Source: Porites lobata (lineage: Eukaryota > Cnidaria > Anthozoa > Scleractinia > Poritidae). From it: a DNA stretch of 64,000 nt. Location of the stretch: assembly GCA_942486035.1 (NCBI GenBank), contig CALNXK010000013.1, forward strand, positions 2,514,501 through 2,578,500, given 5' to 3'. Positions 11,201 to 23,200 of the stretch are shown here, piece after piece (the first letter of the stretch is position 1; each line of letters opens with the position of its first letter). The notes beneath the pieces are model-generated. The model worked only from the letters and a program-made list of their open reading frames with translations. It was not told where the DNA came from and ran no database searches. Made by a program: the position numbers and the translations under genes.

Positions 11201-14200
11201 TCTGCAAAATTTTAGCGGGTGTGTAGAAATAGTTTTTTTTTTTATTATTTGTTAAATAATTCTTTGTTCTGAGCGTTAGTTTTAAAGACATAAGATTGTC
11301 ATTAGCGTTGGAGCGTCCGTTAGAGTGGAGAAACCTGGTTGCAATTTCGTACCCGGATCTTTTGTTGACGAAAGTGATATCTCGGTACGAGATTAGCCTG
11401 GGTGGACTGTGAAGAACAATAGAGTGATGTTACTTGAACCGTGAATACTACGCACTATTATGCACTAATTCTATTGTCTTCTTTTGTTTACCTCTCGTTA
11501 TTTTACACTATTTGTTAGTATCTGTTTCACGGTTCAAGCAAAATCACTCTAAAGTATGTTAGAGACTTTGGTGCTAAAACCATTTATGTACCTGTGATCA
11601 ATTAATAAAATAAGAGGGAAAAAATGAGAGAGAAACGCCCAGTCTAGCCTTTGGGATACGTGAATTTCACCAAAGTTATTTGTAGACCGATTAAACGCTT
11701 GAATTAATCGGAAGTTGGTTTCCGGAGAGGTACGCAAACTTTTTTTCAGTGTTGTCAAGAGAGAATTCAACAGTCGCCATTACAATATTATGCATTTTTT
11801 GCTTTGAATCTGTCGCGCTTGGACTTGATGACGTTTCACAGCCATTAAAGTTTGCGAACGTCTACGATCAGCATTAGATCCCATCGGCCATAGCCCCTTT
11901 CTCCCCTTATGAAATTTACACCAGGTAGAACTGTTTTCTGCTATTATATCACACTTAGATGATATTTCAAGCTGGAAATGTTCATGAAAGTGCAAGTCTC
12001 TTCAATTTAAAAGAAAAAATTTTGATGCCTAACTAACCCTAACCCTAACCCTAACCCTGATCAACCCCAACCCAAAAAAAGAACTAACCAGTTTCGAAAC
12101 AGTAAAGGCAGTACTTAACCCTAATCTGTAAAAGGCAGTGCTTAGCCCTAAGTAATAAAGGGGAAAACTACGTTGCGTAAATAAGACGAGGTGTCCAAAG
12201 GGACTATGGTCGATGGGATCTAATGATAACCGTCCCAGGAAGTACACTTCCGTTTAATTAGTTCTTTTATTCTCTCTTAAATAAAACTTTTACAAGTGCA
12301 ATTTACAAGTGTAGCTGTTGTTTTCAGACTCTATAACAATGACTGACTTGTAAACTACACTTGTAAAAGTTTTATTAAATTGACCGCTGATTTACTTACC
12401 TTTTATAAGACCTTTGCAGTAGAAGCAGAATTTCGGTTTCTTAAAAGTGTGGTCCTCGAACTCATGCTGTCCAGCTTTCCTTATTTTCTTTCCCTTGACA
12501 TGAACGCTCTGTCTTTTGTCAACTGTGCCTGTTACAGAACTATCATCATCACTGATTGTTTCATCTTGAAGATCATCCTCTGTAACGTGTAGTCTGTTAA
12601 GCACATCTCCAGTAAACAATTTAGTCTACAACAAACATAAAAGTGTCATAACAAAAGCAACATCTCCGAAAAATCTTAAGATAGCTGATAACGTCCAAGT
12701 TCAAAAACCAACGTTAGTAAGTACAATCTCTCCCTTCATGCAGTGTATACTCCTTCAGAGAACAAACGGTTGTAATTTTTCACCTTTGTCGTTTGTAATC
12801 CAGGTTTATCTCCACCATTCTAAACTTTCCTTTATACCGGCTGTATAGTTTGTCACTACATGTCAAGATTACCAACTTCGTAAATTCACAGTTTAGGAAC
12901 CGCTTCTTTAGCTTTTTTTTGTTTGAAGATGATGCAAAAAACCTTTTCAAAAGGCCCTCAAAAATAGGGCAAAAATTCGCGAGACAGTAAAATTACTTAT
13001 TTCACTCCTAAAAAATCATCAAAATAAACGCAAAACTTTGCTAAAGTAGGAACCAAACAAATGAGTTTGAGCCCAGAAAACAAAAAGAGCTTCTTTCCTG
13101 CCTACCTGGTCTTTAGCGACACAGCAAAACCATTCTTTCACTCTAAGATCGTTTCTTTGCCTCAGTAAATCTTGTTCAACTTCTCCAGCATTTCCATAGG
13201 ACGGATTTTGTAAGTAACTAAAAAAGTGAAGCAACCGGTAAAACCCCAATATGAAGTATTTAGTTTTTTCTCATTTCGTTAACAGATCTCTTCAACAAAA
13301 TAACTATTCGCTGTCTACTGTAACGCGTTGGTGGAGTTTCGCGGAGGAACTCCGGGGTACATGTTTCCTGGGCAAGACATTTTGTGTTAGGCATCAAGAC
13401 CAACTAGCTTTTGCTCCCTGCTGGTACTACAGATGACATGGATTAGCTTGGCAGAATAATTTTAAGCTTGAAAATTGTGTTTGGTTTGGACGCTGCTTTC
13501 TTCGGGTTTTTGGGACAAGTATCTGGAACCAATGACAGAGGCCAAGTCAAAAGACACTGCGCATTTGCCTTATAGGCAACATTGCCCTTTTGGATCATAA
13601 TAAAAAACACATTTCAGAGATAATTTTGACGCACAGTACATCGATGAAAAAGGAAACTGGGCATTAAGCTCAATAAAACCGAAAACAGGTGCAAGTCAAC
13701 GATCTGCAACGTTCAAACACGTTATGGGCAAAAGTCACTATTACATAATTGTCCATGAACACCACCTCCAGTAACGCAAGATCCGCGCGAGGATAAGGAA
13801 GTACGATTATGGGGGCTACCCGCCCCCTCCATCTTCGAAGCAATTTTGCAACCTCATAATCGAAAGGAGGCTGCAAATCAGTTGGCTTCTGTTATCGAGC
13901 TGTAAAATTTTTGTCTTGGAATTTTCTTTTTTTTGGTGGGGGTGGGGGGGAGGGGGGCAAATTGATTACCAGTAGGTATAATACAGTCGGCCACACAGCC
14001 ATAAAGCAAAAAAAAAAACACCCCGCGCATAACACGCAGGCGATAAAATTAGTTATATAGAGCTGCTGACTGCTGATATACCCTGTCCAAAACTTACAGA
14101 GCATCAACTAATGTATCCTTACCTTTCTTGTAACTGTTTCAATGATTTCACCGCCTCTTGTTCCTTTTTAATTGAAGTGTCAAAGTTTCGTAACTAAAGC

Positions 14201-17200
14201 AAAAAATTATCATGATTGAGACTTAATAAAATAGCCTGAATAGCCTGTTCGCGACGTTCAGATAGTGGAGAATGGCCGTATTTTGCAGTCACCACTCACT
14301 TAAAATCTCACGCTCTTCCGTTTGTTTTTTTCCACAAATGCATAGCCTATTAACACACCCCCTATTTTGTCGAGTGCGCATATGAAAATAGAAACCGCGG
14401 AAGATTTATTGACCGCAAGCGCGATGGGGTGGCGCTCGTTCTCGACCTCCACGCTCGCTTTCGCGCGCTCACTTCACTCACGCGCTCACCAAATTGTCAA
14501 AAAAGGAAAAACGTCTAGAGTACAGGCTACAATGCTAAGGTAAATAAATAACACTAAAAATGTCTCCTAGCCTGGGAAACTGCTTATTTTAGTTATTTAT
14601 CAATAAAGCAGTAACCTGCATTTGTGACCTGTGCTTTATGGCTGCATGTAGTTTGGTCACTATTCAGCAAATTGCAAGGGGCCAGGAATATCAAGTACTA
14701 ATACCTTTTTTTGAAGAGCAATGTACTTTCTCTTAAGAACAGGTTCTGTGACATCCACCAAAAACAGCTTGTTCTCTACTAAATTCTGTAAAATGAGAAC
14801 CAAAATCCATGAAAAAAAACATCTCCCACAAGCTATTACCTGGGCACTTAAGCAACCATGACAGTGACGGCGATGAAACTGACCTCGCTTAAAAATACCG
14901 TTCACGCTGTTTTAAACTTTACCGCTCTTGTTCCATTTCGTTTAATTTGTTAAATATTGTTCTTTTTTCTGAAGTTGAATTCTCAGGCAGAAGCTGAGTT
15001 CAAGAAAAAAAGGAAAATGGTCATTTGTCTTGTGTTTAAATAAAGATTTTTCATGTTGTAGTCTCGCAACGATGGAAAACAAATGTTGTTGTTTCGTTTT
15101 CGATTGAGTGTCGTAAAACCAAAACCAAAGTAATCACAACGGCCAATTAGAACAAACGAAAACATCAGAGGGAGCCAATGAGAAATCGAAGTAAACGCAT
15201 GTAACCAGTTTTCTAGACCACTCACAGAGCACAGTAAAGCAAAACCAATGCAATCCCGGATTTCTTTCGACACTCAATTGAAAATTACTCTATAAACCAA
15301 TCACTTTTTTGCCATTTTCGGTGTCGTCGCGTCGCCGTTGTCGTTGATTAACCTTCCTAATATTATAAGCTTTACATTTGCCTTCACAGCTAAAGGGACT
15401 GTTTAATTGTTCTATGGTAGTGGGGATGGGGGGAATTGGGAAGTTCATCAGAAAACCGTATCCCCCTCCACTTCTTTTCCTTCCTATTTCACATGGCACT
15501 CTTTTCACTTTTTCTCTGAAAGACCCCATCTGTTTTCAAACCACAGTATCAGGGATAAAATACAACTTAAGGGGACATCTGCAAATATTAAAACGTTGAA
15601 TTTCTAGTTTTCTACAGAAAGAGCATCGTACTGTTTGAAGCAAATCAAAAGAGCAATAATAATAAATTTGTAATGTAGGAGTGTTAACTGTTAACGGAAT
15701 TCCGGGTAGGCAAAGGGAGCTTCTAACAAAAGTAAACAGATCAAGTTAGGTTTCTGGGAAACTGCCCACCTACCCCTCCCCTAAGAGATCATTTTGCCCT
15801 AAGTGAGAAGTGAGTGTTAATGTGAGCTTAGGGGAGGGGTAGGTGGGCAGTTTCCCAGGAACCTAACTACTGTAAACTGCCCCTTCATGGTAATGAGCCC
15901 ATCTACCAGTAAACAAAAATCTGCCAGTAAACAAAAAATCCCCCCTCCCCACACCATCCTCTAGCTGGTATTGAACTGAATTTGATGTATCATGACGTTT
16001 TGATGCTTAATTAAAACCAATAAATGTATTTTGATCAGCACCGCGGTAGCATGTTTCGAGGCACTTATTCTATTGCAGTTATTATTAAACCCCTTCAGAT
16101 CTAAGCCCCTCTGTTTATAAGCCCTCCTAAAACCCCAGCAAAGATGTTCAAGCCCAGGGTTTATAAGCCACAGTTTTCGAGATCTACACCATGCTTTTCA
16201 GTCAACTTAAAAGAAGGAAACACAAACTACATGTACATACCAATGATTGACTCTCCTCTGGTTTGCTAAAGCTTTTAACTGGTGGTGTATACATCCCAGG
16301 GTTATTTGCTTGAACAAAAGTTGAGATATCCACTCTGCTATCCATCATCTGAAACATGTGTTCTATACTCTCCAATCTTTGCACACTTTCAACTATCTGC
16401 AGAGAAGAATTTCAACAAAGTTATTCAACATGTTTAACAACAGACTGCAAACAGTGCATGCCGTAAATGGCTCAGTCTGGAGGTGAATGTAGCACAATGT
16501 TTCAATAGTTGTTCCCAGTGTTCTGATGGTGGGGATGGTACAAAATAAAATAATAAGCAGGAAGAACACGATAGAGTGATGGGCTAGGGAGAGAAGACAA
16601 ACACCATTTTGCACCTCTCTCTAATTTCTGAACACCTGCAAGAGGCTAATGTGTCAACGAAGTGTGAGGAATTCTTCAGCAAGCTCCCTCCCCCATGCCT
16701 CCCCTCTCTTGTTTGTTTGTTTTTTTTTTACACTGATATTATTTTCAGTGAAGGTTGCCTGTGTCCTTGTGTGAGGCATCATGGCTGGGTTACAGTTACA
16801 GGGTTGGGTCAGCCATGGTGGAATTATTCACTCAAGAGATGGCAATGTAGGCATTTACAGTGGGTGTATTAAGTATTAAAAAAATTATTACATTGTCTTT
16901 CTCAATTTTGGAGAAATCACTAACAGCAATCTTTAATGACTCAGAGACATCTTCCTGAACAAGTTGTAGGTCCTGTAAGAGACAAAGGAAAAAGTTATAA
17001 TTATTTGAATACTGTACCTTAAAGAGTATTGAATCCCCAGTAGTAATGACCCTCCCCCACCCCCCAAAAAATGAAATGTGATAATTTATGTAAACTACTA
17101 CATTAATTTTAAAAGACCTAAGATACATAGAATTAATGTTATGAGCCCCCACCCTTGATAAAAGGGAACCCCATGATTAACTGTATTCCTTTTTCTTTGT

Positions 17201-20200
17201 TATTGCTAAGAATATACATTCGTTCTTTTTATTCCATGCTGGGGCTTCATCGTAACAATTATACATAATTATAGCATTACAGACTTTTAATTAAAGTGAG
17301 TATCATGACACTAATAATATTACTAGCCTGAATTTCAGGCATTACTTCAAGTTGCTTACTCCCTCAGTAACCTCTGAACTGACCAGCCATTAATGCCCTC
17401 CAGTGACGTTTGGGTAGTGATTTTAATTGGTTGATTGTCCAAACATTTGCATAATTATGCATAATTATTATCTTTACCATAACCAGCAACTATGACTTGT
17501 TAAATTGAACTATGAATAAAAAATCAGTGCATAGAGTCACGACCAGTAAATTTTTCATTTAGATCTGCTTTGTGGTTTCAGGCTTGCGGTGATTTTGATC
17601 ATGCAAGGCATCAGTGATTGATTTTGGAGAGATTTATAATAAAAATCATTAGAGCTTCCTGTCATTTCCACTGTCAACTGTAATGATTCTGTTTAATACT
17701 TTTTCTTTCTTTTATTTCTTGTCTTTTTTTTCCTTCTTCATTAAGGACTAAAAAGCTCATTTTCAATTCTAAAGCAATTGTTGTGGTTTTGAAGTGTCCT
17801 GTGTGTGTAAGTTAATTTCTTTCATTGCGTGACCGCGATCAAGTTTGATTATTGAATTACAACAGATTCATTCAGAGTACTGTATGCAGTTGACAGTTCG
17901 AACATTAAACATGAATTACGATTTAAGAGTAGAGCAATTCTGAACCATTTGCGCATTTCTGGAGGATATTTCTTTGTCTGCCAGTTGGAAATTGTGTCTT
18001 ACTTTTCGCATGAATTAAAGCAAAGGAGTAATGACATCACTGGAAGACATTAACAGCTGGTTGACCAGACGTTACTTACAGAGGGAGTAAGCAACTCGAA
18101 GTAATGTCTGAAATTCAGCCACAACACTATCAACACAATCAATCGAATGAAACTATTTTCGAACAGTTAAGGAGCTCTTGAAGGTACAAATGTATGGAAG
18201 AACTACTTGGGTAGGAGAATAATGTACCTTACATGTATGTACTAGAGTTAAAGTTATAATAATTTATATTATTGTCGCTTACATCAAGCATTTCTGGGAG
18301 TGTCGTAGAGTAGAACACTCGGTTCATGCTATTCACTGTATTTAGCTGCAGTACATAGGCATTGTGGGTATTGCGACAAAGAGTTTGAACATGTTCTTGC
18401 TACAAAAAATAACAGCAATAAAGTTAGAAAAAGAGGCAAGAAGCGCATGTAGGCTTTTAGTAATAAAAAGGACTCGAATTCACATTTAAACCAGAACATA
18501 ATGTTATGGTGGTCAAAGGAGGACTGGAACACAGAACCTCTAGATTGTACTGACAACTCAGCTACACTGTGAGGATTGGCATTAAAAGTAATCTTAAAAC
18601 ATGACAACTTTTAAGTAGAAGAAGACCATTAAAAATTCGTTTACCTTGCCAGCTTCTGCTCCTGTGCTTTGCAATTTTGCAAGTTTAGTGCAAGCTTCTG
18701 AGTATTCTTTATGGCACTGAATTTCATGAACAAAGAAATTAAAATATTGTCAGGATTACGAAATAATTAATTGGTGGAAACGTAATCATCACCTATTTGT
18801 TTAGGGTGTCCCGGCTGAAATCCCACCCTGGACACTACTGTAGCTGGGTTCTTGTTAGCCCGGCTACAAATGCTCCGTTCCACAAATAATAGTGCGACAG
18901 AGGATTTATGCAGTTAGTAGATAGGAAATTGGACAGCTAGGAAGTTCTTTCGTTCTATATATTTTCATTTATTTCCTATGAAAGTAGCCATGCACAAGTC
19001 ACTGACTCACAGTAGCCAAGGGGTAATCCCTGGCCACTGGCCATTAGTGACAGACCTGAATCGAAACAACCAGGAAGTAAAGTTTACATTGTACCTTCTT
19101 CCAGCTCAGTGTGATTTTTAGTATAAATGATTATTTTAAGAATAGTTATTTCTGTCCTTTATTTATTAACTTAAGGGCCACAAGCATGTTTTAAAACTAC
19201 TACTACATCACCCATAAATTGCACCATCCCAGCCTGTAATTAAAAATCATTCAATATTTGTTCAACCTTTTGAAGTACATCATCAGCCTTCTCAATCTGA
19301 TTTTCACCACTCTCTCTAAATGAAAAAATCTGCAAAATAGCAAAAAAAGTCAATGCTCATAATTTGTGCTATGCTTCACATAAATACTGCAGACCAGTTA
19401 TTTAAACCATACCGGCTGTATAAACATGTAATCACAGCTAGTACAGAAAACACAGAATTACAAGTTTTTCTATACCTTTTTTGTGACTGATTTCTTTTTT
19501 ATAACCTCCTCAAAAACTGCTGTGTTGACCTGTCTTGCAAGACTGGATGATACTTTTAACATGTCCTGAATAGATAAAACACACAAAGCAGGGAAGGTTT
19601 TTAATAATAAACAATAATTCAACAAAGTAGAGGAGAATAGTACTTGAATAATCATCTCTAAGCTATCCAATCAGTGTGCAAGAAAAGCACTGTTCACTTG
19701 TAATTGTGTGGTATAAAAGCAGATTATTGTCACTTGCTAGAAACTCACAACCCCTTATGAGTTTCTGCACTCACTCTGAGGGACTTCAAATGCCATCTTT
19801 TAGAACAAAGAAGTTAAACATAAAGATTAATGTACACATGTTTGGAAAAGGTTTTAGTGCATACAAACAAGAGTAAAAATACTGCTGGTTTCAGGCAAGA
19901 TCATAAATGGGAAAATGTTTTTCAGTAACCAAATGGCAGCTCTTGAAAGTTACAAAATGCACTTTTCAATATCTTCATCAAACATTCCTTCTTGTACTTG
20001 CACATCACTGTATAACCGCATTTAACCTTAAAAACACATGACACATTAAAAAATAATGCCTTTGTACAGAGGCAGGTACAAAGGTCGGACCGAATCAACT
20101 TGGACCGCCAGTCCAGGTCGGATCAACTCAGATCGACTTGGACCAACTCGGATCGAATAAAATTGGACTCGGATAAACTCGGAGCAATCAAAAAAATTAA

Positions 20201-23200
20201 ATTAAATCAGCAAAACTGAAAGTTTAACCCAGTTGTAGGGTAAAAAAGGCCAGATCATCCTTTTTTTTTCTCCGTGACTTTCAGGCGCCATTTTGTTTTA
20301 CTAGTGCCAGTTCCTTTCGGATCATGTTATAAACTCATGGTTGTGGTTGCGTTACACGATGCGCTCTGCTTCACAGATATGGATGACCTCGAGGAAGGTA
20401 AAATCTCGACCATGTTTCTCAATGAATTTGCTTCCTTCTGAGAAAATGATAGTTTCAGTCGCCTAGAATATATATTTGCTTATTTTTTTATTTTATTGCA
20501 GCTTTTTGTCACAAAGCAAAGAAGTTGAGGTGGGCGTGATCATAAGTTATGTGCATAATTTTTGATTAATAAGTGTACTGAATTATTTATGAGAAAAGCA
20601 TCAAAACCCTGGTCAGTTAATCGCATTTAGATAGTTACTGAAGAGTGTTCTCATTCCTGTTTTTTTTTTTCTGCAGGACTTCTGAAACTTAATTTTAATG
20701 ATACACTAGTGAGCAGCATACATACATTTCCAGTGAACATTTTCAACTTGGAAGGAGGAGAAACCATGCTCGCCCGGGACAAAGGAAATTTCCATGCCCC
20801 GGGTGAGAATCAAACTCGCGACCCTCTGGTTCAGTGGTTAGAACGTCCGATAAACATGTAGTATTCAGAGGGTCATGAGTTCAATTCTCGCCCGGGGTAC
20901 AAAAATTTTCGTTGTCCCGGGCAAGCATGATTTCTCCTCCTTCCAAGTTGAAAATGTTCACTGGAAGTGTATGTGTACTGCTCACTAGTGTATCATTAAA
21001 ATTAATAAAAATAAAAATAAAATTAATTTACGCAACCACGAGTTCGTGAGAAAAAAACAAAATGGCGGGTGAAAGTTAAGTGATACCGACTGATTTTTTT
21101 TTTTTTTTATATAATCCGAGTTGTTTTTTTTTTATGATCCGAGTTGATCCGAGTCCAATTTTATTTTATTTTTATTTTTTTATTCAATCCGAGTTGGTCC
21201 GAGTCGATCCGACCCGGACTGGCGGTCCGAGTTGATCCGGTCCGACTTTTGTACCTGCCTTTTGTACAGTCTACAAGTACCTGAGCCTGTTTTTCATACT
21301 CCCCAAGAAGTGCTTCCCAGCAACTGAAAGCACTGCTTAAAGCATTTCTGTGAAAAAATATACAATCATATGGATATTCTCTTGAGAAATAGTCAACAAG
21401 ACATACAACAGAAAAGTGCATTTAGCACACCATTATAACTTTTATAACCAGATGCTAAAAATAAATATTTCATAAAAATAATATTTTTCATTGAAAGTAT
21501 ATTTCTCCATTTCTGAATGGCTGAAAACCCCCAGCTAATTCTTCATACCCAGCTATTGATGACTTAATTTGGAAGATCTATATCTACTCATATCAATACA
21601 AGGATAATATTGATGCAATTATAAATTAATATTGATGAAAGAGGGACGGCTTAGCTGTTTGGTAATCAGAGCTGGAGAAAATAAGCTTAACTGTTAAAAA
21701 GCTGCAAAGCAAGATTACTTCCGTGGAAGTAGATGTCATATCAGTCAAAGATAAACAGGAAAAGCTCGAAGGAAAATTTACACATATGGAAACCAACTCC
21801 CAATTTGTCGACAGCGAACTCGACCGACTTCAATCAACTCTCGACGAGCGTAAGAAGGAACTAGGTGAATGCCGAAAGAAAATCCTGTATTTAGAGGCCT
21901 ATAGCCGACGCGAAAATCTAAAATTCGAAGGAATTCCAGAAGTTTCCCAAAACGCTGAAGAAGGGAAAACTGCAAACGAAGATACCAAAGGCGTTCTTGT
22001 GAACTTTATAAAAATACGCTTGGAGTTGAGAACGCCGAACATATTGAATTCAGAGGGTCCACAGGCTAGGCAAGCCAAAAGATGATACTGGTAACGACGG
22101 CCGCACGACGATTATCGCTCGGTTTCTACGATTTTCAGACAAGGAGCGTGTCTTCAAACAAGGGCGAAAGCTAAAGGGCACAAACTTCAAAATGTTTGAG
22201 GACATTCCAAAGGAACTACATCAACTGAGGAAAGCGCAGATGGAGAAATTAAAACAGGCAAGAAAAGAAGGTAGACGGGCCAACTTTAGCAAGTCTGAAC
22301 CAGACAAACTTTACATCGATGGTAAATATATTAAATTCTGACTCTAAAAGAATCCTTTGAGTTTGAGCTTTATTCATTAGTTTGCCGAACAGCGATTACA
22401 ATATTTTCTGGCGGTTATAAGTTTCTTTTCTTCTCAATATTATGTATGATTTTTAATTATTCGCTCTTTTTTGTATCAAAACAACATCAGATAAGATCAT
22501 CATCCTTTTGTTAGATTTTTGCTCCATGGACACCTTTTATTTTGATTATATGTTTTTTTTTTTTTTTTTTTTGGAGGAGCTTTCTTCTGTGTAGGATCTA
22601 GGTTGTTAGTAGATGGATATTAATCTGGAACACGAGGTAGGTGTATTATCGTGTTTTTCCCTCTTGTTCCATTTTTGTGTAGTGTACATAAAAGGCAATA
22701 GAATCTATTATTCTAATATATATGTACTGATGAAATTTTTTCGTTAATTTCCTCTAATTTGAGGAACGGTCTATTCTTATCTAAATATTGCAAAAACAAG
22801 CGGAGCGCTCTTTAATCATATCTCATGTTTTCTGCTGCAATCACAGTTTTACTGGTATTTTACTACTACTGAAATGTGCTATGCTAGCACGTGCAAATTA
22901 GTTTCCTTAAATGTAAGGGGCATTGGAAATTTTAAGAAAAGGAGAACGATATTTACTTGGTGTCGAAAAGCAAAAAGCAGATTTCATCTTCTTACAAGAA
23001 ACCCACTCAAAAATGGACTCAGAGACGTGTTGGAGAAATGAATGGGGGAGTGACATTATTATGGCCCACGGACCTCCAATTCACGCTGGGTGGCAATTCT
23101 TGTTAAAAAGGATGTTGATTGCACAATTCACTCAAAAGTGTTGGACCCCTCAGGACAATATGTTATAATAAAAGCAGAATTTAATGACAAAATGTATGTT

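Larger units (their letters stand above)
1..11785 (+). repeat. Segmental duplication, copy A
   Basis: Sequence from the left window edge to about 11785 is repeated in the same orientation at about 36800-57787. Matching blocks are: 1-1720 with 36815-38390; 4300-6040 with 38965-40155; 6030-8030 with 48770-50990; 8315-10690 with 51010-53425; and 10690-11785 with 56365-57787. The breaks between blocks are insertions or deletions in one copy. Copy A carries the 3' part of the intact F-BAR gene and its downstream flank, and continues beyond the left edge of the window. Confidence 0.85.
20070..21260. mobile_element. Foldback element with 9-bp target duplication
   Basis: Inverted arms of about 230-290 bp (20070-20357 and 21033-21260) begin AGGCAGGTACAAA and contain variants of GGATCAACTCGGACC. 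A perfect 9-bp duplication TTTGTACAG lies at 20061-20069 and 21261-21269, suggesting a Mutator-like foldback element. The interior contains a second palindrome (20689-21005) and a short spliceable open frame. The right target duplication ends 8 bp from the exon-3 donor site (21277-21280) of the F-BAR gene. Confidence 0.8.

Noticed and set aside
20821..20900. Functional tRNA gene
   Set aside because: A and B boxes are present but no cloverleaf with acceptor stem can be drawn; the sequence is part of a palindrome.
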